From Bacteroidia bacterium (GTDB lineage: Bacteria > Bacteroidota > Bacteroidia > Chitinophagales > Saprospiraceae): 39,468 nucleotides of DNA. The stretch lies in assembly GCA_030430845.1 (NCBI GenBank), contig JAUIKE010000067.1:1-39468 (forward strand). The letters are read 5' to 3'. Position numbers and translations under genes: made by a program. Within the stretch, counting starts at the first letter, position 1. Every line of letters begins with the position of its first letter. This document shows, in pieces, positions 1 through 8,066 of this stretch. The notes beneath the pieces were generated by a model. It was not told the DNA's origin. It was given only the letters and a program-made list of their open reading frames with translations, and did no database searches.

Positions 1-828
1 CATAAAAATTATCCTGCTAAAATTGCTGTTGAGGGGGATGCCAAAGAGATACTTGATCAGCTACTTGCGGCCTTAAAGCAAAAAATAGCTGAACGGCCTA
101 AAAGCAATTTTCCCATAGCGGAAGAGATAGCGAAAAGCAAAAAGCAATACGAAGCCGAGTGGACTAAAAAGGAGTTGGACGATAAGGTCTCTCCTGGCTT
201 TTTCTTCAAATCTCTCAGGTCCCAGTTGCCGGAGGACGTGCTCATGGTGGTGGATGATGGGAAGCATACTTTTCTGGCGGCGGAGTTATTCCCGGTTTAC
301 AAAGCCCGGCATTTCATTTCACCTACTGACTTCAATTGTATGGGCTACTGTGTGCCGGCATCTATAGGAGTTAAACTGGCTAATCCGGAAAAGGAAGTGG
401 TCGCTATTGTCGGCGACGGAGCCTTTATGATGACGGGGATGGAATTGCTCACTGCTACCAGTAATGGATTGGGCGTCATGGTGTTTGTTTTTCACGACGG
501 CGAACTGGGGCAGATCTCTCAATTTCAAAAGATACCGCTGAACAGAAAAACCTGTACGGTCATTGGCCAGTTAAATTTGGAGGGTGTGGCATTGGCAACC
601 GGCGCGGCTTATCTTTCTATGAATGCGGATAAGGAAATAGAGGGCACTATCGCCCAGGCCCGGAAGTTGGCTGCGGACGGGCGTCCAGTGTTGATCGATG
701 TAAAGATTGATTACTCAAAGAAAACTTTTTTGACCAAAGGAGTGGTTAAAACGAACCTGGGGCGCTTTCCGACGGCCGAAAAAATGCGATTTATCGGCCG
801 GGCCTTAAAAAGACACGTTTTTGGTTGA
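1..828 (+). CDS. Thiamine-diphosphate-dependent enzyme, C-terminal part (5' end outside window)
   Basis: The reading frame is open from base 1 and ends at TGA 826-828, so about 275 C-terminal residues are present. They cover the ThDP-binding domain of the acetolactate synthase/2-oxoacid decarboxylase superfamily. The ThDP/Mg motif starts at the GDG encoded by 412-420 (GDGAFMMTGMELLTAT). In typical acetolactate synthases the motif ends in Asn-Asn-Gly about 27 residues later; here it reads His-Asp-Gly-Glu-Leu-Gly, so the usual metal-ligand Asn position holds Asp. That makes a bona fide acetolactate synthase less likely than a related ThDP enzyme of unknown substrate. The N-terminal domains lie outside the window, so the substrate cannot be inferred. 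No gene follows on the same strand before the riboswitch promoter. Confidence 0.85.
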   Translation, partial: HKNYPAKIAVEGDAKEILDQLLAALKQKIAERPKSNFPIAEEIAKSKKQYEAEWTKKELDDKVSPGFFFKSLRSQLPEDVLMVVDDGKHTFLAAELFPVYKARHFISPTDFNCMGYCVPASIGVKLANPEKEVVAIVGDGAFMMTGMELLTATSNGLGVMVFVFHDGELGQISQFQKIPLNRKTCTVIGQLNLEGVALATGAAYLSMNADKEIEGTIAQARKLAADGRPVLIDVKIDYSKKTFLTKGVVKTNLGRFPTAEKMRFIGRALKRHVFG

Positions 829-858
829 AAAACAATACACCCAAGCATTTGGTATAAG

Positions 859-889
859 ATTGCTTTTACCCCAAAATTACCTATCTTTG
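859..889 (+). promoter_or_regulatory. Putative Bacteroidota-type promoter of the riboswitch transcript
   Basis: A perfect -7 element TATCTTTG (882-889, consensus TAnnTTTG) is preceded by ATTG (859-862, consensus TTTG) with 19 nt between them. Transcription would start around 895, just before the cobalamin aptamer. Inferred from sequence only. Confidence 0.6.
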
Positions 890-895
890 CCAATC

Positions 896-1075
896 GAAGG
901 TGATGGGTTCTTGTCAGGACCATCTTAAAAGGGAATCCGGTGAAAATCCGGAACAGTCCCCGCTGCTGTAAGCTCCTGAAAAGCTTTTGGCAAAATACCA
1001 CTGGAGATAATTGAAGGGTTTTTCTCTCTGGGAAGGTGCCGAAAGCGGAGTAAGTCAGAAGACCTGCCTTTTGTT
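896..1075 (+). promoter_or_regulatory. Cobalamin (adenosylcobalamin-type) riboswitch
   Basis: The conserved core is clear: AAGGGAATCCGGTGAAAATC followed by CGGAACAGTCCCCGCTGCTG (the B12 box region), then the GGAAGGTGCCGAAAGCGGAG segment, and the closing AAGTCAGAAGACCTGCC at 1052-1068. It lies on the plus strand, so it should control the DUF6580 membrane protein and the coupled CWC/DUF5522 gene downstream. The leader between aptamer and start codon is unusually long (about 270 nt) and contains a large inverted repeat, described separately. No simple terminator with a T-run lies directly after the aptamer, so the mode of control (translation or transcription) cannot be read from the sequence. 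Confidence 0.93.
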
Positions 1076-1078
1076 AAA

Positions 1079-1211
1079 TAACTCAAGTTGCGATATAGCT
1101 CACAATTGGGTAAATTTTTTTATTAGAGGAGTTAAAATGGTAGGCGGCCTGCCGCCTACCATTTTAACTCCTCTAATGAGATTTATCTTGTGTACATCGC
1201 AATTTGAATTA
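1079..1211. repeat. Nested inverted repeat inside the riboswitch leader
   Basis: The core is a perfect palindrome, 1122-1177, with 27-bp arms and a 2-nt centre. The arms are AT-rich outside and GC-rich at the tip (GGCGGC/GCCGCC). Outside it, 1079-1094 pairs with 1196-1211 (14 of 16 positions, one extra G-U). The 9-mer GAAGACCTG occurs on both sides, at 1058-1066 (end of the aptamer) and 1268-1276. This looks like a palindromic insertion or a structured part of the leader. No ORF of note lies inside it. Confidence 0.7.
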
Positions 1212-1343
1212 AATAATATAAATTCGTGCTTTCGGTGGAAAAGCAAAGAATAGGTGTCTTACCAGCTGAAGACCTGTCCTCAACGAAGGTTTTCCATGCT
1301 ACTCGCCCATTCTCAGCTGCTTTCTACCTCAAAACAAACAATA

Positions 1344-1919
1344 ATGAAACAAAAAGTGAATCCTAATCAAATCAGACTCATTGTTCTCGTTCTCTTTATA
1401 CTGGCCATCGCTTGCAGTCGCGTATTACTGGCGGCTAATGATGTAACGCCCCTGAGTAACTTCTCGGCCATTGGTGCCATGGCGCTTTTCGGAGGAGCCT
1501 ATTTCAAGAGCATCAAAGCTTTTGCTTTTCCTATTTTAGCTCTGTGGGTTGGAGATATTTTTCTCAACAAGCTCTATATGGGCGAATGGGCCTTGTTTTA
1601 TGAAGGCTTTGGCTGGACTTACGGTGCGTTTGCATTGATGGTATTAGTCGGATATATCTTTTTGAAGAAAAAAACGGTGACCAACTTCCTTGGAGCCAGC
1701 TTAGTCATCGTCCTTTTGCACTGGATCATCACCGATTTTGGTGTGTGGGTGAGCGGAACTATGTACCCTAAGACATTATCCGGCTTTTGGGCATGTCTGG
1801 TAGCAGCCATTCCTTTTGAACGCAATTTATTGCTTGGTACACTAGTGTACGGAACCATTATGTTCGGTGCATTCGAGTGGTTCAAGCTTCGCTTTCCTGC
1901 GCTTAGAACGCAGGCATAA
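1344..1919 (+). CDS. DUF6580-type integral membrane protein under cobalamin riboswitch control
   Basis: 191 residues from the ATG at 1344; an upstream in-frame ATG at 1254 would add 30 non-hydrophobic residues from the leader and is less likely. The protein is almost entirely hydrophobic, with about five or six membrane segments beginning at residue 7 (LIVLVLFILAIACSRVLL). Conserved-looking stretches include NFSAIGAMALFGGAYF, LWVGDIFLN and a final FGAFEWFKLRF. I recognise it as the DUF6580 family. The size and topology resemble the S-components of ECF vitamin transporters, but this is only a resemblance. The B12 riboswitch suggests a role in corrinoid or precursor uptake or in a B12-sparing pathway. 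It overlaps the next gene by one base (TAATG), so the two are probably translationally coupled. Confidence 0.8.
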   Translation: MKQKVNPNQIRLIVLVLFILAIACSRVLLAANDVTPLSNFSAIGAMALFGGAYFKSIKAFAFPILALWVGDIFLNKLYMGEWALFYEGFGWTYGAFALMVLVGYIFLKKKTVTNFLGASLVIVLLHWIITDFGVWVSGTMYPKTLSGFWACLVAAIPFERNLLLGTLVYGTIMFGAFEWFKLRFPALRTQA

Positions 1920-2302
1920 TGAGCCATTGTGCCGAATGTGGAAAAGAGCTTCAGTGTGAGGCTAATCAAATAGCCTCCTGCTGGTGCTCTTCCTACCCAA
2001 ATTTGCTTTCTCCTGAGGAATCAGCTGGATGCCTGTGTCCGGGATGCCTGAAAGATAAGTTAGCGCCCCTTATGACAAAGATCGTTCAGGATATCAAGGC
2101 CGGTCGGCGAGAAAATGATGTGGCCAAGCTATCCGCGCCTCTGAATCACTTGATTGAAGGAATAGACTATTACCTGGAGGGAGGCAGATGGGTGCTCACC
2201 GATTGGTTCTTACTCAAAAGAGGGTATTGTTGTGGGAGCGCTTGCCGTCATTGTCCTTATGACCACGTCAATGTCAAAAAAGGTGCTCAGCGTAATTCCT
2301 GA
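1919..2302 (+). CDS. Cysteine-rich CWC / DUF5522 fusion protein
   Basis: 127 residues, cytoplasmic, no signal peptide. The N-terminal part (about residues 4-45) has the Cys pattern of the CWC family: CAECGKEL, then Cys-Trp-Cys (SCWCSSYP), then CLCPGCL, suggesting a small metal-binding domain. The C-terminal part (about 75-118) matches DUF5522: YYLEGGRWVLTDWFLLKRGY, then CCGSACRHCPY. The start ATG overlaps the stop of the membrane protein gene, placing it in the B12-riboswitch operon. The function of both domains is unknown; Cys clusters suggest Zn or Fe-S binding. The 3' end overlaps the end of the convergent cryptochrome gene by 29 bp. Confidence 0.85.
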   Translation: MSHCAECGKELQCEANQIASCWCSSYPNLLSPEESAGCLCPGCLKDKLAPLMTKIVQDIKAGRRENDVAKLSAPLNHLIEGIDYYLEGGRWVLTDWFLLKRGYCCGSACRHCPYDHVNVKKGAQRNS

Positions 2303-3587
2303 TTTCTTCTCCTGCTTCTGATAACCAAAGGTCTCTGTATCGGCCTTGGGCGTCGTACATCTCCGCTTGCCGATTGGTATTGAAAATCCGGTCGCGAGGG
2401 TCATTCCCGACACCGGCCGCATACATCCAGTTGCCATAATTACTGCTTACGTCATAGTCTATCAATAGCGATTCAAACCAGGCAGCGCCCATGCGCCAGT
2501 CTTGCTTCAGGCGATGAACGAGAAAGGAGGCTACATTCTGCCGGCCGCGATTACTCATGAAGCCGGTATAGAGCAATTCTTTCATATTGGCATCCACAAA
2601 ATCATCGCCGGTCTGACCGTAAGCCCATTTTCGAAAAACCTTTGGAATGTTTTTCCACGGCACTTTTTTATCCTGAATCCCGCCTGGGGAAAATATTTTA
2701 CGGCCGTATTTTATAGTGACGTACTTGAAATAGTCGCGCCATAACAGCTCAAATTTGACCCAGTAAGTGGATTTGTTGGAGACAACCTCTTGTTCGTATC
2801 TTTCCAGACCATCATAAATTTCGCGGGCAGAGATGGAACCATTGGCCAGCCAGGGTGAGAACTTAGTGGAATAGTCTTCCCCTATCAATCCGTTTCGGGT
2901 TTCTTTGTAGGAGGAAACAGCTTCCGTTTCCCAGAAATAGTGATCCATACGCTCGAAAGCCGCGACACTTCCACCTTTGAATCCGACGGCGGCCCTTTTG
3001 TCCTGTGGAGGAGGCGCAATTCCCAAGGAAGCAAAAGTAGGTAGCGCAGTTGCAGGAATGGAGGAGCTGCTAATGTTTGCTGGTACTTCAAGCGGAGACC
3101 TTACCGGGCTGTATTTTTCTATCCGCTTCCTAAACTGCGTGAATACATCGGGTAACTGATCAGTAGCGAAAGGACAATCCTCTGGGTGAATGAGGGTAGA
3201 GGTATGAAAAAAGTGACATTCCAGGGACTTTTGTAAAGCCTTTTCAATTTGGACTTCTTCATCGGCGTATTCTTTAGAAGCAAATAGCACAGGCGCTTGA
3301 AATTCTTCTGCTAAAGCGGGCAAAAGCTTCTCAGGTATTCCCACTTGAATGAGCAGATCACTTCCTTTTTCCTGTAAATGTTTCTTTAGATCTTCCAGGC
3401 TTTCCAATAAAAAGCGGAGCCGAAAGGGCCCGGTCCGAACAAATCCCCAGCGATCTTTTTCGAGATGCCGCTGATCCAGGATGTATACCGGAATAATCTC
3501 CTCACAATGTTGAAGCGCATGAATAAGTGCTTCGTTGTCTCTTAGGCGAAGGTCATTTCTAAACCAAAGGATTCCTCGATTCATCAT
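2274..3587 (-). CDS. DASH-family cryptochrome / photolyase
   Basis: 437 residues, close to the usual length for the family. The N-terminal photolyase alpha/beta domain starts with RGILWFRNDLRLRDNEAL; the FAD-binding domain follows with YSTKFSPWLANGSIS, the DASH-typical TGFMSNRGRQNVASFL and DWRMGAAWFESLLIDYDVSS, and WMYAAGVGNDPRDRIFN. Cryptochrome-DASH proteins bind FAD and an antenna (usually methenyltetrahydrofolate) and repair cyclobutane dimers in single-stranded DNA or loops, with possible light signalling. The product would be cytosolic. The start could be either of two adjacent Met codons (3587 or 3584). It is transcribed towards the CWC/DUF5522 gene, with overlapping 3' ends. Three hairpins separate it from the upstream lipoprotein gene. 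Confidence 0.93.
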   Translation of the reverse strand: MMNRGILWFRNDLRLRDNEALIHALQHCEEIIPVYILDQRHLEKDRWGFVRTGPFRLRFLLESLEDLKKHLQEKGSDLLIQVGIPEKLLPALAEEFQAPVLFASKEYADEEVQIEKALQKSLECHFFHTSTLIHPEDCPFATDQLPDVFTQFRKRIEKYSPVRSPLEVPANISSSSIPATALPTFASLGIAPPPQDKRAAVGFKGGSVAAFERMDHYFWETEAVSSYKETRNGLIGEDYSTKFSPWLANGSISAREIYDGLERYEQEVVSNKSTYWVKFELLWRDYFKYVTIKYGRKIFSPGGIQDKKVPWKNIPKVFRKWAYGQTGDDFVDANMKELLYTGFMSNRGRQNVASFLVHRLKQDWRMGAAWFESLLIDYDVSSNYGNWMYAAGVGNDPRDRIFNTNRQAEMYDAQGRYRDLWLSEAGEEIRNYAEHLF

Positions 3588-3618
3588 TTTTCTTTTGTGT
3601 AATGGTGAAACGAGGAAT

Positions 3619-3670
3619 ATTAAAAAAGGTTGAACCGCCCGCTTCCGGCGGGTGGTTCAACCTTTTTAAT
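3619..3670. terminator. Long hairpin, likely bidirectional terminator
   Basis: 3619-3642 pairs with 3648-3670 (one extra A and one G-U), loop TTCCG. A-rich 5' and T-rich 3' flanks give terminator character on both strands. It lies downstream of the minus-strand lipoprotein gene and upstream of the cryptochrome. Confidence 0.7.
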
Positions 3671-3675
3671 GATAT

Positions 3676-3748
3676 TTCAGAATGGGCATTGGCCATTCTG
3701 AAAAAAAACAGGGTAGGCCACTTCCGGGCTAAAGATTAGGGCCTACCC
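3676..3748. repeat. Two further hairpins before the cryptochrome gene
   Basis: 3676-3685 pairs perfectly with 3693-3702 (7-nt loop), and 3711-3719 pairs with 3740-3748 (20-nt loop). On the minus strand these directly follow the lipoprotein gene; neither has a good T-run on that strand. They may act with the 3619 hairpin in ending the lipoprotein transcript. Confidence 0.5.
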
Positions 3749-3773
3749 AAAGATTCAGAAAAAATAAGTTTTA

Positions 3774-4202
3774 TTATATCTCAAAAGATTTAATGATCGT
3801 AAACGGATAAGTGCCATTGAGAACCACTTCAACTTCATACTTTCCTGAAGGCCAGGGGCCGCCTGAGCGGTTTAGATCAGCCACCAAGACATATTTTGAT
3901 GACTTTTTAGGGCTCAGTTCCCTGGGTCGCAGTACCACTTTTTCAAGCAGTTTTTTTTGTTCTTTTTCATAGAAGTACCAAAAAAAACTGACTTCTGCCT
4001 CATCGTGCACTTTCTCAAGTATGCAACTGATATAAAAAGTTTGAGTGGTTGCAGAAAAAAGAGGAGTTTCCTCCTGGCACAAGCCATCCTCAAGACGACT
4101 ACAGAGCTTAACCTGTTTGATCAGGGGGTAAGATGTTGCTTCTGACTGGCATGAATATAAACACAGTAAAATCACACCAAATAGCAGTAACCTAGTTATC
4201 AT
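3774..4202 (-). CDS. Small predicted lipoprotein of unknown function
   Basis: 142 residues. A hydrophobic signal peptide (LLLFGVILLCL) ends in the lipobox LYSC, so it is probably lipidated at Cys-18 and held in the envelope. The mature part has three further Cys (around 33, 42 and 60) and a C-terminal stretch (PSGKYEVEVVLNGTYPFTII) that reads like an immunoglobulin-like beta fold. I do not recognise a named family. It is a single gene: about 590 bp without a gene precede it and hairpins follow it. Confidence 0.65.
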   Translation of the reverse strand: MITRLLLFGVILLCLYSCQSEATSYPLIKQVKLCSRLEDGLCQEETPLFSATTQTFYISCILEKVHDEAEVSFFWYFYEKEQKKLLEKVVLRPRELSPKKSSKYVLVADLNRSGGPWPSGKYEVEVVLNGTYPFTIIKSFEI

Positions 4203-4795
4203 GTTAAATCACAGGTAAAAAACTCTTGCTTTTCAAATATTTGCTTGGAAGGTCGTTTTATTTCCGCAAGAGGGGGGAGTTATTAGCATTATGTCTCAAA
4301 AGTAGGTTACAATTTACAAAAATATTGTTTTATAGTCCAAACAAATTTGCGAGAAAAAAGTGAAGAAATCTTTAAAGTTTTTTAGGGGGAAAGGAGGCTT
4401 GAAAGCATCTATTGGGTAGTTGTCGACTTTCATCGAACAGAAAAGCGATAATTGAAAATGGCTGGTAGCACTTACTGGCAAACAATCTACATGTTATAAA
4501 ACCTAATTTAATGATTGCCCTCGATTTACTAATTAGATTCGTGCTGGCCATATTGTTTGGTTAGAAAAACACGAATAAAAATCACCCGACTGAAAAAAAA
4601 TAGGAAGAATGTTGTAACAACATCTTCCTATTATTTTATCCCCACCGTAATTTGCATAATCGAAGAAAAACTAAAAGTAAGTTTCACATTCGATTTACTT
4701 TTTTTACGGCAGCCTAAGTTTTATTGTTGCAAATTTTTTAAAAATAAATAACATTTTATTTTTCATAATTTGTTTGTTCTCAGATACTTCCATCT
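4203..4795. other. Gene-poor AT-rich spacer
   Basis: This 593-bp stretch has no convincing gene. It holds a hairpin at 4599-4632 (4599-4614 with 4618-4632, one bulged A), well downstream of the DUF1501 gene. It also holds a 17-codon plus-strand ORF (4511-4564, MIALDLLIRFVLAILFG) that resembles the first helix of MgtC-type membrane proteins but stops at once. This could be a decayed gene start or chance. Nothing else is visible. Confidence 0.5.
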
Positions 4796-6427
4796 CTAAA
4801 AGTAAATGAATTGCCTGCTTGTTTTGCCACTTATTGATTGTAAGGTACATACATATTGCCCTGGAATCATATTTAATTGTTTTGGATAAAAATCAACCTG
4901 GTATGGCCCTGCTTGTTGATAAGCATTGACAATCTCTCCTATCCTTTGAGCAGATAAATTATACAAACCAATATTCACTTTCATAGCTTGTGGCAGCTCG
5001 TATTGGACCCTGAATCGGTCACCCAAGTATAAAACCCGGAAGGGAATTCGGGCCATAGCATGCTGCCGGGTGGCCGTTATTGGGCTACATTGCAAACCCA
5101 GATCAGGCAAGCTGTCAAAGGATTGCCCTAAAATAGCATCCACCTGCGCTTTTTCAATACATAGCCAATGCTCCAGAATACTGGCATAGATTTGCCTGAA
5201 GTCAATATCGAATTTCAAGTTTCCGATTGGATCCAGGTCGTGAAGGTCCGGGGCTTTTCCCAAAATACCGTTGCCTTCCAGGCCGGGACCGAACATCATG
5301 ACCGGTGCTGCCGCCCCATGATCCGTACCTTGAGAGGCGTTCTGTTCGATCCGTCTGCCAAATTCAGAAAAGGTAGTGGCCAACACGCGCTTGTTATCGT
5401 TTGATTTTTGGAGGTCCGCAAAAAAGTTTTGGATCCCGGTCGATAACACATTCAATAAGTAGGGCTGAATATTATTTTGTGCAGCATGCGTGTCAAATCC
5501 GTCCAGGGTAACCATATAAAGGCGGGTGGATAAGCCTCCTTTGATCAATCGGGCCACTATCGAAAGTTGGTTTTCCAGTTCATTAATGTTGTATTCTACC
5601 TGGTTTTGCCCTTTATCATAGGTTTCGGATAAAATACCCGCATATCGGAACGTGCTGTTTGCTACGGTACGCAAATACCCGAGTTGCTCGCCGCGATAAC
5701 AGTCCGGCACCTCGCTCACATCATACAACTGGCCATTCTGAGCGATCTCCGCCAACTGCTGCGGATCATTGACGATCATGCTCATATTGTTCATGCTGGA
5801 ATTATTAAACACGAGATTGCCGGTGCCTCCAATCTGGACGGCCGGTGGATGCTCGGGCGGATTTTCCAGAAATTCAGGTAGTTCCTGTTCGAGATAACGC
5901 CCCAGCCAGCCGGAAGTGTCGGTCGTATCCGAATCGCTGGCAGAGGCCCAGATGTCGGACGAGCGGAAGTGTGATAAATTCTGCTCCGGATAGCCGACGC
6001 TGTTAATGACTTTCATTTGGCCTTCGTTCCAAAGATTTTCTAGGGGCGACATGTGGGACGGGATCCCAAACGCCTCACTAAGTTTGATGACTTGGTTTTC
6101 GGGTATCCGAATGCTGGGCCTGAGCTGTTGATAAGTACCGTAGTCAAATAGCGGGATGATCATATTGAGGCCGTCATTGCCACCTTTAAGCCGGATCAGG
6201 ACCAGGATGCGGTCGCTGTCAGCATTGTCCAGAGCCTTGAGCAGCGGGTTCGAGGCAAGAGCTGTGACAGAGGTTTTTCCCATGAAGAGCGAAACGCCTC
6301 CTGCGATACCCAGGTTTCTGATAAAGCTTCTCCTACTCCAGCTCGAGTGATCGTCCTGATGAGCTTTTTCATTATGCAAGCTTTCCCCAGGGCGTTGGGG
6401 ATGATCTTTTTTATGATGATTACACAT
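4796..6427 (-). CDS. DUF1501 family protein with Tat signal
   Basis: 543 residues. The N-terminus has a twin-arginine signal (SRRSFIRNLGIAGG, residues 31-44) after a His-rich leader, so export is predicted to be by Tat. The body has DUF1501 features: RLKGGNDGLNMIIPL, NLSHFRSSDIWAS, TLDGFDTHAAQ, TTFSEFGRR and GTDHGAAAPVMMFG. DUF1501 belongs to the alkaline phosphatase/sulfatase fold, and the conserved Asp and His in GFDTH and TDHG fit metal binding, but no substrate is established. The last ~80 residues resemble a Bacteroidota C-terminal sorting domain (QYELPQAMKVNIGLYNLSAQ). The DUF1800 gene lies 43 bp upstream on the same strand; the two families usually occur together. Confidence 0.92.
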   Translation of the reverse strand: MCNHHKKDHPQRPGESLHNEKAHQDDHSSWSRRSFIRNLGIAGGVSLFMGKTSVTALASNPLLKALDNADSDRILVLIRLKGGNDGLNMIIPLFDYGTYQQLRPSIRIPENQVIKLSEAFGIPSHMSPLENLWNEGQMKVINSVGYPEQNLSHFRSSDIWASASDSDTTDTSGWLGRYLEQELPEFLENPPEHPPAVQIGGTGNLVFNNSSMNNMSMIVNDPQQLAEIAQNGQLYDVSEVPDCYRGEQLGYLRTVANSTFRYAGILSETYDKGQNQVEYNINELENQLSIVARLIKGGLSTRLYMVTLDGFDTHAAQNNIQPYLLNVLSTGIQNFFADLQKSNDNKRVLATTFSEFGRRIEQNASQGTDHGAAAPVMMFGPGLEGNGILGKAPDLHDLDPIGNLKFDIDFRQIYASILEHWLCIEKAQVDAILGQSFDSLPDLGLQCSPITATRQHAMARIPFRVLYLGDRFRVQYELPQAMKVNIGLYNLSAQRIGEIVNAYQQAGPYQVDFYPKQLNMIPGQYVCTLQSISGKTSRQFIYF

Positions 6428-6470
6428 AGTTTCTAATTTTTGTAAAAGAGTGATATTGGAAAAAAACGTA

Positions 6471-7925
6471 CTACTGTAGTTGATACTCAGGTAGTTTGAT
6501 GATGTATTGCATCAGGAGGGCAACCTGTGCCGGAATCGTATCCCAGTTCAGGTTCCACAAATTGTTATCAAAGTAATTTTGTGGAATTTGATGCTTGAAT
6601 ACCTGGGTAGCACGTATATAATCCTCTTCTTTTTCCAGACCGTTTGGCAAAATATGGTCTACAATTACGCGGGTGGCCTCTAGTGGGTCTGTAGTTGCAG
6701 ATATTAGGCCTAAAAGAAATTGGCGGTATTCTTCCGGGTGGTTTACATAAAGAAAATATAGATAAAGATCGATAGCTTGCCAGCGTAGTGTAATAAAGTT
6801 GTTGTTGATCCAGCTGCGATTGCCGGGCCAGCCTGCCACATCCACGGGGTTGAACAGATGCTGCCCCAATAGATAAGAATAGAATAGAATGCCGGTCAGG
6901 AGTTCTTCATTGATGGTGAAAGGCCCTTGTCTGACAAAGCCGATGAAATAGTCTACCGGACTCTTGATTTGGGTACCGATTACATAATCATCGAAAAAGT
7001 GCTCGCTTTTAAAAAGTTGCCGCAATACCGGGACAAGCTCAAAGTTGTTGTCTCGAAAGGTTTGTGCCATTTCCGAGACAATGAATTCGTCTATTTGGGG
7101 ATGAACAAAATGCTGGTAAATCTTGCCGCAAATATAAATGGATATTTCCTCTGCTCTTTCCTCAAATAAAATATCATGCAACTCCTGGTAGCCCCAGGCT
7201 CCGGTTTTGCCGAAAATGGTTTTTTCACCTTTATCGTGGTATTCCTCCACAAAACCAATAGGGCCGCAAGCCGCAAAATACCCTACCCAACCTGTCAGGG
7301 CCTTGGCCGCTTCTTCAATATCATCCTGGGTGTAGCCGTTGTCTCTGCCCAGGGTGAATAGCTCAAATAGCTCCCGGGCATAGTTTTCATTGGCGTCTAA
7401 GTTGGTATTCTGTACCCCGTTTAGAAAAACAAGCATGGCCGGAGCAGTGCCGATTTTTTCAACCAGTGTTTTAAAGTTACCTAAGGCATGTTCCTTGATG
7501 ATCATATGATAATCGACCATATGAGTGGTACATAGATAGGCTTCATAGCGAGTTACAAAATGGTTAGCCCAGAACAGCTCTACTTTTTCTTTAAACCCAC
7601 CTTGAATCATGTCAGTGAGCCATTGGCAACTCCATTCTTTGTATTGCTCCTCTCTTTGGGTGTTAAAATCTTCGTAATCGTTGATGGTCCAGTCCGCCCA
7701 TTCCGGCAGATCGGGCAATGCCTGTTGCAGGCTTTGGTCAATGACCCAGTCGACCAGGGCAGACGGCGATACTTGTAAGGCTTCCCCCAGGATCTGAGGG
7801 GATACATTAAAGATCATCCGCCTCAGCAAGTGCATGGCCCGCTTCCGGTCCCATGGTTGTTCGGCAGAGGGTACGTAAGGTGCGAGCGTTCCACTTGCGC
7901 AATTTAAAGTTGTTTTCATCGTCAT
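6471..7925 (-). CDS. DUF1800 family protein
   Basis: 484 residues. Typical DUF1800 features: AMHLLRRMIFNVSPQILGEA near the N-terminus, FWANHFVTRYE, NYARELFELFTLG, YTQDDIEEAAKALTGW, and near the end FNPVDVAGWPGNRSWINNN. No clear signal peptide is seen. It forms a probable two-gene operon with the DUF1501 gene. The pair is common in Bacteroidota, Planctomycetota and Proteobacteria; an extracellular role is assumed from the Tat-exported partner, but the biochemical function is unknown. Confidence 0.92.
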   Translation of the reverse strand: MTMKTTLNCASGTLAPYVPSAEQPWDRKRAMHLLRRMIFNVSPQILGEALQVSPSALVDWVIDQSLQQALPDLPEWADWTINDYEDFNTQREEQYKEWSCQWLTDMIQGGFKEKVELFWANHFVTRYEAYLCTTHMVDYHMIIKEHALGNFKTLVEKIGTAPAMLVFLNGVQNTNLDANENYARELFELFTLGRDNGYTQDDIEEAAKALTGWVGYFAACGPIGFVEEYHDKGEKTIFGKTGAWGYQELHDILFEERAEEISIYICGKIYQHFVHPQIDEFIVSEMAQTFRDNNFELVPVLRQLFKSEHFFDDYVIGTQIKSPVDYFIGFVRQGPFTINEELLTGILFYSYLLGQHLFNPVDVAGWPGNRSWINNNFITLRWQAIDLYLYFLYVNHPEEYRQFLLGLISATTDPLEATRVIVDHILPNGLEKEEDYIRATQVFKHQIPQNYFDNNLWNLNWDTIPAQVALLMQYIIKLPEYQLQ

Positions 7926-8034
7926 TGGATTATGATGTAGTACCAGTCCGGGCAGGCTGATATCACATTTATGAAATACTTTACAAATAGTGGAACGAAT
8001 GAGTAGGAAGGTACCCTACTGGAGAGTGCATTTT

Positions 8035-8065
8035 TTTTTAGGCGGCAGAAACCGCCGCCTAAAAA
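8035..8065. repeat. Hairpin directly after hisH
   Basis: 8035-8046 pairs perfectly with 8054-8065 (loop AGAAACC), ending 1 nt from the hisH stop codon. The T-run is on the 5' side and the A-run on the 3' side in both reading directions, so it lacks the usual terminator T-tail. It may protect the 3' end of the his mRNA or end transcription by another route. Confidence 0.6.
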
Positions 8066-8066
8066 G

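Noticed and set aside
1011..1253. Plus-strand ORF across the riboswitch and palindrome
   Set aside because: It lies in structured leader RNA and has no protein-like composition.
4511..4564. 17-codon hydrophobic ORF resembling an MgtC first helix
   Set aside because: Too short, with no continuing homology in any frame; kept only as a note in the spacer entry.
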